A stretch of 64,000 nt of DNA from Centroberyx gerrardi (taxonomy: Eukaryota > Chordata > Actinopteri > Beryciformes > Berycidae): contig NC_136017.1 in NCBI RefSeq assembly GCF_048128805.1, forward strand, positions 2,158,008 through 2,222,007. Reading direction: 5' to 3'. The notes under the pieces were generated by a model that was not told the DNA's origin, searched no databases, and saw only the letters and a list, made by a program, of their open reading frames with translations. This document shows, in pieces, positions 35,086 to 48,019 of this stretch. Both the position numbers and the translations under genes were made by a program. How positions within the stretch are numbered: the stretch's first letter is position 1; every line of letters begins with the position of its first letter.

Positions 35086-35789
35086 ATGTTACCTGGTTAA
35101 TTTATTATTTTCCCCAAACTCTAATGTTCAAAGTGATGATCTTGATCTTGTTGACCCGCCTGCTAATGAATGAAAAGAGACTTAGAATGATTAAATTATT
35201 AAATTGTAACTGTAAATGAATGGCCGCATGGCACTTAATGAAGTGGGCACAAAGCTTGAAAGCAGTCAATAGCAGCCTTTGTGCTTTGGTTAATTCATTT
35301 TGTTTTATTACTCCCAAAACTACTTATTTCGTAATAGTGGAGCAAGACAACGCACCCTCTTGTTCTTGTTTTTCTTGTTCTCCTTCAGAAAGTGTCTCTG
35401 ATGTGACAGATTATAATCTCAGCTGTCCTGTTTATTGCTTTGAGAGATACAGTATCTATTAATGTTAACACATGTAGACTGAATTGCCCAAGACGATTAC
35501 ATGTGCAATCAGTTTTTCGGTGGATTTTCCCTTTTGAGGGCTCTTCCAAAAGAGCTGAGCTTGACTCCAGTTGTCTAAATGAGTTCTGCAGACATTTGGC
35601 GTAATGCTCTCGAATGTTTTGAATTTGGGGATGTTTGGATTAAGGTTGATTTAGGGATTTAAGGCAATCAGGAAATATGCACGCATTTCATCCGCTGTAT
35701 GGAACTGGAACTGTATGAATGTCAAGTAGCTCAGAAAAACCCTTCTCTAGCTAAATGATCTTCCTGTCACTCTTCTTCGTCTAACTCCA

Positions 35790-36275
35790 CTCCTTCTTCC
35801 TCTTCTACCTCTCCCACTTCTCCTGCTTCTTCCTCTCTTCTTCCCCTTGTTTGTCTTCTTCCTCTTCTTTTGATTCTTCTTCATCTTCTCCCTCTACTTC
35901 TTGTATTTTTCTTTCCCCCTCCTCCTCTTTCTTCCTCTCTTCTTTTAATTCTTCTCTTTCTACTCCTCCCTTTCATTTGATTAATCGTCCTTCCCCTCTT
36001 CTTCGTTATCATCTTCTTCCTCCTCTTGTAATTCTCCTCCTCCCCTTCTTCTTCTTCTTCTTCTTCTTCTTCTTCTTCCTCCTCTCTTCTACTCCTCTTC
36101 CTCCTGCTCTCGTTCCCCTTCGTTGTCTTCTTTACCTTTTCCTCTTCCTTCTCCCTTATATTCTGGTTCTTCTTCTTCCTCTCTTCTACTCCTCTTCCTC
36201 CTGCTCTCGTTCCCCTTCGTTGTCTTCTTTACCTTTTCTTCTTCTTTTCTTCTTCCTCTTTTCAATTTCTCCTTA
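35790..36275 (+). repeat. TTC/TCC-rich tract with tandem duplication
   Basis: Polypyrimidine tract in the first intron of fhl2. A 98-bp unit is duplicated: CTCTTCTACTCCTCTTCCTC at 36083 and 36181, with CGTTCCCCTTCGTTGTCTTC after each. Open frames rich in Ser/Leu/Phe are artefacts. The remainder of 35090-37520 shows no coding exon. Confidence 0.9.
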
Positions 36276-37550
36276 TTTTTGCCTCTCCGGATGGATGGTG
36301 CCATTGGATATTTTGGGGTAAACTGTGCTCATTCAGACAAACTCTTTTAAGGCAAACAAGCCAGATTTACAAAGTCACACTATGCTTACTAATAAAATGA
36401 AAGACTGTACAGTGTATAGAGACTTTACAGTTTGGGCTAATTTCCAACATTCCTTTGCCTAATTCGTTGTATGTAGCCTTCAATTAGTTGAGGAAATCTC
36501 GGATGTGCTCCTTTTGTCGGGCTTTACAACCTGGGAAACGGTAATGGAGACATGATTTGATTTATCCGACCTTGTGATCCCAAGGTGGTCAGTCATAATG
36601 TGAATGAGAAATTAGGTAAATGTTCTTCTTATGATGTGCTGGTGACACCAATTGTTCAATTGTTCAGTGATAGCATCTGGGTTCGCTTAGATCACCAACC
36701 TGCCGGATTTAAAAGGCTTTATTCCAGAACATTTTAGTGCTATTTTTAGATTTTTGTTTTTTACTTTAAATTAATCAATAGCTCAAAAACAGATGTTTGT
36801 ATCTGGTGGGAAAAGAGCGTAAAGTAGCTAATAACTGAATGTTTTTTTTCCAACATGAGTTTTAATTTCACATCAACAATCATCATTTCATAAATAGATT
36901 AATAGAGTAATTATGCCTGGTTCATGATTTCTGTGTGGCTTTCATGCTTCTCTCACTTTCATGACAAACAGATGAAAACTTTAGTGCTTTCACTGCAAAA
37001 ACTGACAAACTTGTTAAGTTATTTTTGTCTTGTCTCCAGATTTATAAACTCATTTTAGGATTTTTGTTAGTGCACTGGCAGATAATTTTACCGCTTTTTC
37101 AGTAGAATGTAACTTGTTTCAGGACATTTAAACTGTCCTTTGTTTCCAAATTTTCTTCATTGTTTTATGATGATTTCTTGTCACAAGAAACAAGTCTGCA
37201 AACAAGTTAAAATCACTTGACAACTTGTCATTTTTTGCAGTGTTAGTGCCGCTGTAAAAAAGATTCAGCTCTCCAAATCCCCCAACAAGAAAAGCACAAA
37301 CACCAGAATCATCCAGTTCTCGAGGTGCGTATACGTTGTTTCAGATTTCAGGCAGTGATCGATCTCATGCATGACTCCCAAATGCGGCTAACGTGCGCAG
37401 TCATTTTCACGCACTCCACCACGTTCATTCCCACATGAAGCATGAGTCAGGCACAAGTGTCACTTTTTTCTCATATGGTGTTGCATCTGGAGTGACAGTC
37501 TCCATTCTCTCATATCTCTTACAGGAGATCGCGAGGAGCTTTGAGACAAA

Positions 37551-40500
37551 ATGGGGGAGAGCTACGACTGCAAGGACTGTCAGGAGTCGCTGTACGGGCG
37601 GAAGTACGTCCTGCGGGAGGAATGCCCGTACTGCATCCAGTGCTACGAGAGGCTCTTCTCCAGCATCTGTGAATCATGCGAGAAATGCATTGGCTGCACC
37701 AGCAAGGTAATCCTTTTTTTTTAAAGTCCCCATGAAATGAATCTCCATTACCTTTACTTCTTGAAAAACAGAGTATCTTTAAAAGTCCCACATGGTGTAA
37801 AACAGGACTCCCCTTGCCTCTGTGATGATAAAGGAGTTGGATGGTCTATCTAAACATGGTGAAAGTATCAAAACTAAATCCACACAATCCATATTAGAAA
37901 AGCGAGCCTCTAAACGAGCCGTTTGGACTTCCGTAACTTTGTGGCGTCACAAAGGTTCGCTCATTATCATTTCTGTAAGAAATAATAGACTAACAAAGTG
38001 TTTTTTTCAAAGCGGCCGTCATTGTTTATTACCAGAGAGTTTTCCCTACCTGTAGCCGCCGGGCCGCGGCGTCTCACGTTTCACTCTTGAAACGGTTAGC
38101 CAATCAGAACAGAGGGGTCGTTAATATTAATGAGCCTTAAAGACACGGCGACAGAAACAGCCTGTTCTTGGTAAGGCTCAGAGAGATGCTGGAAAATGAA
38201 CGTGTAGAAATGGATTGAGAGTGTTTTTGGTTCATGACACCACACACACAGCTTTGAATGGACCTCAAGACACAAAATAAAACACTGGAGAGTGGAGAAT
38301 ATGGGACCTTTAATGGTGACCTCATGCTGCACCACGGGGCGTAAATAAAAATTCCAACCAACAAAACCATCACAGATTTTTGAACACTTCCATCAAATAA
38401 AACTGCCTTTCTCTCCGCAACTGATATTCCATTGGTTTACACTTTTGAATGATCCCTCCCTGTGTTTTTAACCTTTATTTAACCAGGGAAAATCAAGTGA
38501 GCATGCATGCACTTTTCCAGCAACGCCCTGATTTGTTGCATCCACTGTCCACTGACTGCTAACTGAACCGAACGGTCTCTCTCCACTTGGTGACTCTGCA
38601 GGATCTGTGTTACAAGGACCGCCACTGGCACGACGACTGCTTCCTCTGCGCCAAGTGCAGCCGATCTCTGGTGGAGCGGCCCTTCGCCACCAAGGAAGAA
38701 ATGCTCATGTGCATCGAGTGCTACTCCAACGAGTACTCCGCCAAGTGCCACGATTGCCTGAAGACCATCATGCCTGGTAAGGAGGCCTAACTGAAAGTAA
38801 AGTGAAAGTAAGCTAATAGTTGTTTTGCGTCTTTGGGTCAGGCGCCAAGGTTCTGCTTCTGGAGTGAAAACATTATTCAGTTGGGGTTAAATTGAAATAT
38901 GACATTTGATAGATAGTCTGAGAACTCTTTCTCTAATCGGGAACGTCTTTGTTTTCTTTCTGTTCTCTCTCTCTCTCTGTCTCTCCCTGTCTGTCACGCT
39001 CTCTGTTGCTCTCTCTCTCTCTCAGGCTCTAAAAAGATGGAGCATAAGGGCAACAGTTGGCATGAGAATTGCTTCACCTGTCACCGTTGCCAGCAGCCCA
39101 TCGGCACCCGGACCTTCGTCGTGAAGGAGACCAACAACTACTGCCTGCCCTGCTACGAGAAGCAGTTCGCCCTGCAGTGCATCCACTGCAAGAAGGTAGA
39201 AACTACCAAAACAACATATAATGTCATTTACATTTAAGGCATTTATATGTATAGGAATTGAACTTGGCAACAGAATACAGTACAACAACTTGGTTGAAGT
39301 GTCGCCCTATTCTGACTGATTGTGGGCGGGGCGAGAAGCTCCGACTGCATGTAAAGTGACCAAGAAAAATAATTTAAGTTTATACATTTAAATGTATTCT
39401 TGCTGCTTTGGTAATGTTATCATAACATTACATTAGTTTGATGAGAATAGGGTCTTTTATGGAAAAACAAAACATAAATCAATACTTTTCTGACAATATA
39501 AGTGATTTTTTTGTTGTCATAGGTTTCTTTGTTTGTAATTTACCACTACATCACTGCATGTAACCCATTGATCTTCTTGCAAGCTTTGTTTAAAATTATT
39601 CATGGAATCTCTAAAGAGTAATTGCTCTTTCTTCCTTCTTGATAATTAGATCAATCTTTGGCCCGAGAGTCATTTAAGAACCAGGTTAAACTGGAATGCG
39701 TAGTTTGGTTCTCTGGTAATTGCCACACAAACATCACCAAAATGTTGCCACCTCTAGTGAGAAATGAATGAGACTCATAGGTGAAACACTGGAGGTCGTA
39801 GTTCACCCATCTTTTTAGTTACCATAACAACACTGCGTATGGCACAGGGGCCTCACATACAATGTAAAGAGGCAGTACATTCTGACCCACATGTTCTCTA
39901 GATGGTGTGTAACTGTCAGTAAACAGATGGTCAAGCAGGCAGGAACTGGCTGAGTGCAAAATGCTGGTAGGTGAGACCTGGCACGCCTGTGGCTGAGTCA
40001 GCAAAAATCAGCAAAAATGCCTTGGCAATTAAGCAGGGTGCATGGTCTGAATGAATATTAGCTCTTATTCTTCTTCTGGCTCTTTAAAACCAATGGATCG
40101 ATGCTAGGGAAGTGGAGGGGAACAAGTACCAACATCCTCTGGGGTTTATGGGAAATGTGGTCACCTTTAATGGCACATGCACGTTTTGAATATCACTCTA
40201 GCTTTCTTCTGCGGTTGCTAAAGTATGTCAGATGCAGTAGAAGTGTAATGAGTACTTTGATCCATCTGGGTTTGGTACAGTATATTAACCACATTCTTCC
40301 AGGGACAATGCTTTTCTGTATGAGAGGACATCATGTACACTAGAAACATCATGATCTATAATCTAATAAAGCACATGACTTTGGCTTGTAGTGTGTGGGT
40401 GAAGCCAGGTCAAATCAAATCAAAGTCCACATTATTATTAATAAAACAGTTTCAACAAAATATGTTCACCACAAAATGTTTTACAGAACACACAGGGGGG

Positions 40501-42593
40501 GAAAACAGTTGTGTAGCTGTTTGTGTGTGATGTAAGAGTTGTTCTTGTTCTTGAGCCTGTCGCTGATTGGTCCGTTTCTTCCAGCCAATCACCACCGGAG
40601 GAGTGACCTACCGCGACCAGCCCTGGCATAAGGAGTGCTTCGTTTGCATCGGGTGCAAACAGCAGCTGTCTGGCCAGCGCTTCACCTCTCGGGACGACTT
40701 CGCCTACTGCCTCAACTGCTTCTGCAACCTGTTTGCTAAGAAGTGTGCTTCCTGCACCACTCCTATCAGCGGTAAAGTCACTGCAGTTACATCAGAAATT
40801 AACTGGAGCTCATGGCAAAAATGCCTGTGAAAGTTCTTAAAATGCCTTTGGAATCTAAAATGAGGGGACAAAAAAATGCACCTAATAGTCAGGAATACCC
40901 TTATTTGCATTTAAAGGTCCCATATTGTGTAAAACAGGACTCCCCTCTCCTCTGTGATGATAAAGGAGTTGGATGTGTATCTAAACATGGTGAAAGTATC
41001 AAAACTAAATCCACACAATCCATATTAGAAAAGCGAGCCTCTAAACGAGCCGTTTGGACTTCCGTAACTTTGTGCCGTCACAAAGGTTCGCTCATTATCA
41101 TTTCTGTAAGAAATAATAGACTAACAAAGTGTTTTTTTCAAAGCGGTCGAGCGGTCGTCATCGTTTATTAGCCAATCGGAACAGAGGGTCGTTAATATTA
41201 ATGAGCCTTAAAGACACGGCGACAGAAACAGCCTGTTCTTGGTAAGGCTCAGAGAGATGCTGGAAAATGATTGAGGGTGTTTTTTTGTACATGACACCAC
41301 ACACACAGCTTTGAATGGACCTCAAGACACAAAATAAGTGTGAGAGTGGAGAATATGGGACCTTTAACTGAGTAGCAGCCTGAAGTAGTAGAAACGGTTG
41401 AACCATGTAGCCAGCAGCAAGAGAAAAAGCCGACCAACACAAACCACTGCAGCAACAAAAAATAAAACGGCCAATATGGTAAGAAACTCAACAGGAGGGT
41501 GAAGCTGGACTGATTGGGGACAGAGAGTCTTCTGGAAGGCCTGACGCCAGTTTCCAGCAGAGATAAAGAAGTTAAAACAAATCTTAGTGCTTCAAATTGA
41601 GTGTTTATTTGCCAATATGCAATGCAAACGTATTATTCCGTAGTTCTAGGGCTTAAAATACTGCAGGGAACCTCCCTTAACAACGCTTTTCTCTTTGTTC
41701 TGAATGGAAAGGACGTTGCATGGTTCTGATTGCGCTGAGAACTATTTCTTAAGTTCAAAAGTTCAAAGTATGATAATTAAGTTAACCAAGCAAAATGGTG
41801 CTTCTCCCATCTGTGACTGGGTGCTCTCTCAGTAAGCATGTCCTCAAAAACAATATCAGGCGGAGGGATTTTCACCAGCAGTGAAAATCAATTTTAAAGG
41901 TGTGACTGGTTCACATTAATGCCGAATGTACCAGGAGACCCTAACAAATATTTGGCAACTTTCTCGGACAGCAGTTCGTTTCAACCTAGGCTTGACACCA
42001 TAACTTTGTATATCAAAAAGCAATGAAAAACGACTAAATGTTTAAAAATCTAATTACATATGGCGTGCATTGCAAAATGAAACGAAACATAGATGTAAAT
42101 GGACCTTAACTCTAAATGACACCGGTGTTCTCCTTTAACATTAGCATGAACCTGGATGTCATGCGCTTTCTGCTCTATCCAATCACAGTCCATTAGAGGA
42201 TTATTACATTACAGCAATCAGGAGACTATTATGGACGAGCTCGCTTTGTGTGCTTTGTTGAACTCACAATCTTGTCTTTCTATTTTAATCAGATTCCTTA
42301 TTTTTATTTCTTATCTTTGTGAATTAAATGTTCCTATTCTATTTATTGCACTGTTTACCCTGTGTATGCTGTGTATATGACAAATATACACACTTGAACT
42401 TCCCCTTTGTAAACCCTCATGGTTTACTGCTTGTGTTTCAGGTCTGGGCGGCAGCAAGTACATCTCGTTTGAGGAGCGGCAGTGGCACAACGACTGCTTC
42501 AACTGCAAAAAGTGCTCGGTGTCTCTGGTGGGCCGAGGCTTCCTGACGTCCCGGGACGACATCATGTGCCCCGACTGCGGCAAAGACGTCTGA
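37551..42593 (+). CDS. fhl2: FHL2, four-and-a-half LIM domains protein 2
   Basis: LIM-only scaffold and transcriptional co-regulator in muscle and heart, acting in nucleus, focal adhesions and sarcomere. Coding exons 37551-37706, 38602-38776, 39026-39195, 40585-40771 and 42442-42593 join in phase to 840 nt, giving 279 residues, the exact family length. Exon 1 gives the N-terminal half LIM (YDCKDC...YCIQCYERLF...CESC); each later exon holds about one LIM domain. Diagnostic FHL2 words: LCYKDRHWHDDCF, SNEYSAKC, KTIMPG, QQPIGTRTF, PITTGGVTYRDQPWHKECF, FAYCLNCFC, ISFEERQWHNDCFNCKKCS, and a C-terminal CPDCGKDV. All Cys/His zinc ligands I checked are present. The ATG at 37551 has a strong context (ACAAAATGG) and lies 26 bp after an acceptor (exon from 37525). 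fhl2a versus fhl2b cannot be decided here. Confidence 0.95.
37779..38313 (+). mobile_element. TTAA-ended non-autonomous transposon, long copy
   Basis: Lies in the intron after fhl2 coding exon 1. It starts TTAAAAGTCCCACATGGTG and ends GAATATGGGACCTTTAA. The interior matches 40911-41366 in the same orientation (AAAGCGAGCCTCTAAACGAG, TTAATGAGCCTTAAAGACAC). It contains about 70 bp around CCGCCGGGCCGCGGCG that the other copy lacks. Confidence 0.75.
39196..40584 (+). other. fhl2 intron without recognisable features
   Basis: AT-rich intron between LIM exons. I see no RNA gene, coding exon or bounded repeat in it; short open frames lack splice support. Confidence 0.6.
40911..41366 (+). mobile_element. 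TTAA-ended non-autonomous transposon, short copy
   Basis: Lies in the intron after the 40585-40771 exon of fhl2. Perfect 16-bp terminal inverted repeat TTAAAGGTCCCATATT / AATATGGGACCTTTAA. The TTAA ends suggest piggyBac-type or Harbinger-type (TTA/TAA) mobilisation. Relative to the long copy, an internal segment between two TTA words is deleted. Confidence 0.8.
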
Positions 42594-43637
42594 GCGCCGA
42601 GTCGCCGAGCAGGAGAAGACGAGAGGCCGTCTGGCGCGACCGCCGTCCGCAGAGCCAAATACGAAGCCAGCCAGGAGGGGAGCGCTCCTCCGGCTGGCGT
42701 TACCTTTGTTGATTTATTCGTATCGTAGGCCTACATTGGTTCCGACTAACCTGCTCTTACTGCTTAGGAGTTTTCTGCATGCGCTGATGAGACTGTGAAT
42801 TATTGACCTTATTCACATGGCGGCCATTTTGAAGACTGGGTGGGAAACGCTACCTGGAAGAGCGGGTCTCTGTGCTGCTGTTGTGAACCAAGATAGATCA
42901 TACAAACATTTATCATTTCACAGATTCTCCACTGAAAAACATATTTGAAACGAATGGAACTCAAGAATCCAGAGGGATATGTTTACATTTTAATATATTT
43001 AGTCCATTATCGCTAGCTGCTAGTCTAGCCAAGGTAGCTAGCTAGCAGCTTACTAACTAGCTAGTAAGCTAGCTAACTTCCCTGCCAAAGTCTTTGTGGT
43101 TGTTGTTCTCAAAATTGCTAGCTAATTTGGTAACTGTTAGGCTTATCTGTATCTGTCCTCATTTATGTGTTTAAGTAATGCTACTTTTATATACAGTATA
43201 TGCCAATCTTCTGGGTAAAGTTTCCCACCCCAAGTATTCAAAATGGCCGCCGTGTAAATAAGGTCCATAAGGATAAGTTGAAGGCTTCATTCCAAAATGT
43301 TGTATCTGTTTTGGGGAAGAAAGTGTCACTGGATCTTGTTTGCATATTATTTGAAAAACACGTCATTACATCTTCAGAAATACTTTTCAACAGTGACATT
43401 TACTTTCATGGTAGCGATAATTTTTGAATGTTGGATATCTCATTTTGGAATGAAACTCCTCACATGGAATAGCATTAACCAATTCTGAGATATTTTTACA
43501 GCATATCAAAATGTATTTTAATGAATGGCTCTTATTATTGACAGAGATAATATAATGCAACTAACATGGTTTATTCATATCACATAATAGCTGTTTAATC
43601 TAATGAAATCCAAATCTGTAAAGTTATATAACATTAT

Positions 43638-43643
43638 AATAAA
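43638..43643 (+). terminator. fhl2: candidate fhl2 poly(A) signal
   Basis: AATAAA, followed by a T/G-rich stretch (GATCTTTATTTGCGTGA), about 1.05 kb after the stop codon. It is the first canonical hexamer with a good downstream element I noticed. The 3' UTR would hold the CTAGCTAG palindromes at 43012-43080. Confidence 0.45.
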
Positions 43644-44504
43644 GATCTTTATTTGCGTGATTTGCTTGATGCTCATTGGCCACTGATGATTATGTCATGG
43701 AAAAGAGCGCAGAGGCAAAGGTTGTGTAGAGGGTTCAACTGAAGGCAAATAGAAGGCTGATAGACGATATTTTGTGCCGATATTCAATCTTCAATCATAA
43801 AATTTGACCATTTTCATCCCAAAAATTCCAAGTACTCAGTGTTTCCCCCAGAACTGTATTCATGCCAGGATGGAAAAGCCTCTGAAACAGCATTTCGGCC
43901 ATCATGGGACACTAAAACTGATTAAATAGTTTTAGGGTTGGCAGCTTTTTAAAGCAGGGTGATGCATTTCATTGCCAGCTAATTCTTCTTATATTTGGCA
44001 AAGGAACCCATGGAATTTGAATTGATAGGACAGTCATTCCCATTTAAATCTACACTCTCGAATTTTCATTTGGCTGGTTCACTTACAATGGCTGCAATAG
44101 AATGTTTTATAATGTTGTTATGGAAACTGGGGTTGATTTGGTGCATGAGACTCCAGCTGTGTTTGGAATGGTTCACTCACTCACTATTGCCTGTGTTTGT
44201 CAAATAGTGAACTATATGGACAACAACCTTCGGACACTACATTAAACATCATTGCTTTAAAAAAATTCCAAGCACCAAGCACAAAACCAAGCACAAATAC
44301 CGGTAAGGCAGGGCAAATATTTCTTTATGTAGCACATTTCAGACATAAAAATGTACAAAACATAGGCTACTAACTGTGTTAAACACAGAAATGACAGCTA
44401 CTTACATTTGTAAACACGATGGCATTGCATTGTGGTATACAGGAGAAATTGTAGGGTACCCTGTCTAGTAGGTCTATCTGCAGCCTGCAGACTCCCTACA
44501 AGAC

Positions 44505-44727
44505 ACGCCCCCACAGGTTAAGTCAGAACATGACACGCCCCCTTGAGTCCTCAGTGCAACACACGCCCCCTTGAGTCCACTCAGTACATGACACGCCCCC
44601 TTGAGTCCACTCAGTACATGACACGCGCCCTTGAGTTCACGTCAGTACATGACACGCCCCCTTGAGTCCACTCAGTACATGACACGCCCCCTTGAGTTCA
44701 CGTCAGTACAAGACACGCCCCCTGAGA
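44505..44727 (+). repeat. 33-bp minisatellite, about 6 copies
   Basis: The unit reads CAGTACATGACACGCCCCCT, then TGAGTCCACT, with TTCACGT variants. CACGCCCC gives each unit a GC-box-like word. 43650-44500 before it shows nothing identifiable. Confidence 0.9.
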
Positions 44728-44875
44728 CTATGGTGGCCAAAATGGGTCACTGGTATCCGAAAACAGTGGTACTTTGCAGAGATTGCCTATATTACAGCCG
44801 AAAAACAACCTATTTACTATGAAAACGATTGTTTTTCATCTTTGTTAATTACCAGCCTATACCACATTATTAAAA

Positions 44876-45440
44876 AACAGGGTGGGTGTGGGCCAAGTCT
44901 GGGCTCTTGAGGTTTGATTCCAATCCATTCTTCGATTCTAGGCATTTGGGAATCGAAAACGACTCCAAAGTTGTCAAGTCGATACCAGCGTACAGAAAAT
45001 GCGCGTGTACGAGTGAATCCCAGAGCCGAATTCCTCTCTGGCGATTCTGATAAGTGTACAAGTGACTCCAGTTTGGCCGGCAACAGAGTGAGCAGGCAGG
45101 AGATTAGACCAGGTGTTAGACACTGTCGCAGACTGTTGAGAAAATGCCTAATTCTACCCCACACACATTTGAGTTTAGAGAAAGATGAAAACAAAGTAAG
45201 ATGTCAAATTTGTGACAAAAGACTGGATTACAACAAAACAACGTCGCCAATTAATATTGCACTGTTCATTTTACAAGATCTGCTTCCGAAAACTAGATCT
45301 GCTTGTTTTCGGAATCGAGAATCAATAAAAAAAAATTCTGGAATCAACTCTTGTAATCGAATCCATCGATTCCCAGTATACTTGGAAGCGGAATCGGAGT
45401 TGATTCCAAAATTTCTGGAATTGAACACCGCTATATACGC
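44876..45440 (+). mobile_element. hAT-like relic with BED zinc-finger fragment
   Basis: The ends are rich in GGAATCGA/TCGATTCC words in both orientations (GATTCCAATCC at the left, TCGGAGTTGATTCCAAAA at the right). Within it, KVRCQICDKRLDYNKTTSP (about 45195-45250) resembles the start of a hAT transposase BED finger (Cys-x2-Cys, then Lys/Ser-Thr). The histidine half and the transposase core are missing, so the continuous ~200-codon frame is a decayed fragment. Confidence 0.5.
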
Positions 45441-45509
45441 CAGGCTTCACAGAGATGGATGTATGGTGGTGGTTCAGTATTCTATCTATCTAGTCTATGT
45501 ACCGCAAAT

Positions 45510-45965
45510 ATTGTGATGGGAGTTTGCTGCATTTGGGGAACACTGTCTCTTCCCAGTCTGCCATGTAAATATTTCCGTATAAGGGCAAAGCGTTTTCCCA
45601 TTGCCGTTCCCTTTGTTTGTAGGTAGAATTCGTTGTTGAATTCAAAATCATTTCGGGTCAGGCTGATGTCAAGTAGTTCCAGTAACTCCTGATCCGGTCG
45701 CGTAGCATCTGTAGGCTGTTTATTTAGGCATTGTTGTAGCCTACTGCCTTAAGGCCCATTGGGATATCAGTATTTGTGTATAGGTTCTCTAGATACAAGG
45801 AGAAAAGAAAACATGGTTCCTCCAGTCTCATTTCACAGACTCTGGTGGCAAAGTCCTAGGTGTCGTTCACGTAACTAGGATGACGAGTGGACAAAGGATT
45901 CAGAACTGTCCATGTTTCCGGAGACTTGTGGATCTTCAGTGAGCATGTTAGGTGTACCAAAGGAA
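45510..45965 (-). pseudogene. Penelope-like reverse transcriptase relic
   Basis: Read on the minus strand with frame changes, the protein contains ENLYTNTDIPMGL (A-box-like LYTN), then PDQELLELLDISLTRNDFEF, NNEFYLQTKGTAMGKRFA and YGNIYMADWEETVFPKC. The LYTNI and TKGTAMG words with NIYMADWE are typical of Penelope/Neptune-like RTs. At least one frameshift and a stop (TAA after PMGLKAVGYNNA) break it. No GIY-YIG domain is attached. Confidence 0.6.
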
Positions 45966-46998
45966 ATTAGCACGATACACTAGGAGGAGTCCTTTCTATC
46001 CATTCAAGTTCTGTGAAGGAACCCAATCATTCCTTCTCCCTACACTGCATACTTCACAATCAAGTTTAAGCAGTTGATGTTCTGAACGGAGCCAAAGATC
46101 GTCTCTGACGGAGCTGTAGTGAAAGGAGAAAAGAAAGATTTCCCACTGTGCCCCTTTTTCTTGGTCTGCTCTCCATGCATTGGTGTGAGTGGGAAAGTTT
46201 GGAGAATGTCTTAGCGGGCCATGGTTTGGCCACCCCAATTCTAGACCAAATAGTGGAAATGATAACTTTACAGCCTACAAAATTACGTCAGACTCTGGAG
46301 AGTGTGGCAGTTTTTTTCGAGAGTGATTTGTTTTCTCGAACGTATACGATCTTTGGCTGTGCCCCAGAACTCTCCATTAGCGGAAGTTGGCAGGACGTGC
46401 TACAGGAAGTCTGTGCGTCAAACCCAGAATAAGAAGAAGCTAACGGCAGCCAACCATTGACACAAACCACTCCGTACAACCAAAGACAGAATTGCAGATA
46501 ATGTAAGATGTCTGGCGAGTTTGCATGCTTGACCTGATCGGTATCTTTATTTACTTGAAAACTCGTTTTGTTGCGGCGCATATTGGGGTTCGCGGTGTGA
46601 AGCTAGCGCGACAGCTAGCTAGGCGGCTAAATTAGCAACGCTTTGTTACATGGCTAAGTAAGCTTATGTCACTGAAAAAAATAGAAAATATATGATATAT
46701 GTTATGCTTGTGGTGTGTTTGTGCATGCCAGTGTATGTTAGTTGATGTAAGTTAGGCAAGACGAGATGCATAATGTCAAACCGCAGCTTGACGCCGGTGG
46801 GCTTGTCTGCTCCTCTGCAGACCGGCTTCACCTGACTTGGCTCAAACTGCTGGTAACGGTATTCGTCAAACGTGCACGTAAAAGGGATATGTAATTTTCC
46901 TTAATATTTTTTCAGTAACTTTTCCTAATAACGTCATTATTATGTCAGAGGCAGGACTAACTCTCCGGCCTCTCGTATAGAGAGAATATGTAGCCAAA

Positions 46999-47420
46999 CT
47001 TTATTAAAAAATCTGGCACTTTAATGTGGCCTTACTTATCGGCAAGCCTACACACCTCTTACAACGCGATTTACGACCTATTACAAATATATATTGTGTT
47101 CTGGTAAATTCGGCGCACAGATAATCCACCAAACAGCACGTTATTTAACTAAAATCTAATTTTCTTTAATTGGTTTACACTGCTCGCTACCGCCCTCCAC
47201 TGTGTAACGTTAACGTTACTTTGTTAGAAGAAGCTAATGGAGGAAAAGAGGCGAGCCAATTTCTGACAGTTGAAAATTGCAGCAAGTGCTGCTTGGTGTA
47301 TTGGATGTATGCCGAATTGAAGAGTGGCTCCTATTGATTATGAAAAGGAACAGAGTCGTATTTTACGAGTTAATGTAGATTTGCCAACAAGCGTGGCAGC
47401 ATTAAATTGGCAGAATTTTT
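46999..47420. mobile_element. foldback repeat, relative of 15310-15715
   Basis: AAAAAATCTGGCACTTTAAT and CTCGCTACCGCCCTCCACTG correspond to AAAAAATCTGGAAATTTAAT and the inverted GGGCGGTAGCGAGCAGCG at 15310-15550. Later, AGTGCTGCTTGGTG and GTATGCCGAATTGAAGAG correspond to its right arm. It is partly degraded. Confidence 0.5.
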
Positions 47421-48019
47421 AATGGAATTTGGTGAAGTATTCTCTCCACAAGAGAACAGAATATATTGGGCTATATTGTGACTAAACCTAATTAGATATT
47501 GTCAGTAAAGTTCACTGATGATATCCTTAATCTCAACAAGGTTATAGTGTGTAGCTGTCATCACACATCTGAAAAAATAAGCTGTGATTGATCGATACCC
47601 AGAACCACATCAATCCAATTGATAGATGTTTTAGAGTTGGAATCAGCAAAACTTAAATGACCAAGTACAATAAAAGTACAGAAATGTGTCAACAACTCAT
47701 AGTGACAGTACAGACTGGCACACATGGTACAGAGACAACAGGGGCTTACATTTAGGACAGTAGACTGTACAGATCACTCTGTACACAATAAAAGTATTCT
47801 GTCACAGAGTGCGTTCATGCAGCACGGCAGGCAATAGGTTGCGGAGGTCCAGTAAAGCAATGAAGCAACATGCCATGAAATTAAAAGTGAGTAGGATGGG
47901 AATACATTGAGTAAATCTGGAGCCTGGACAAAGTGCTGTAGTGCAGACAAAAACAGCTGGATATTGTTTGAAAAATTTCAGCACCGCTGGCGATACTTGT
48001 ACCTTGAATTCAATACCGG

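Noticed and set aside
35851..36321. Ser/Leu/Phe-rich 156-codon frame
   Set aside because: Low-complexity TTC/TCC tract with a 98-bp tandem duplication.
37262..37323. Alternative 5' non-coding exon of fhl2 ending CTCGAG|GTGCGT
   Set aside because: The acceptor is weak and there is no supporting evidence; kept only as a possibility.
37822..38055. Possible small protein, repeated at 40812-41171
   Set aside because: Both lie inside copies of the same non-autonomous transposon; the open frame is short and not maintained equally.
46148..46432. 94-codon + strand frame (GHGLATPILDQIVEMITLQ)
   Set aside because: No recognised domain, no splice context, adjacent to transposon relics.
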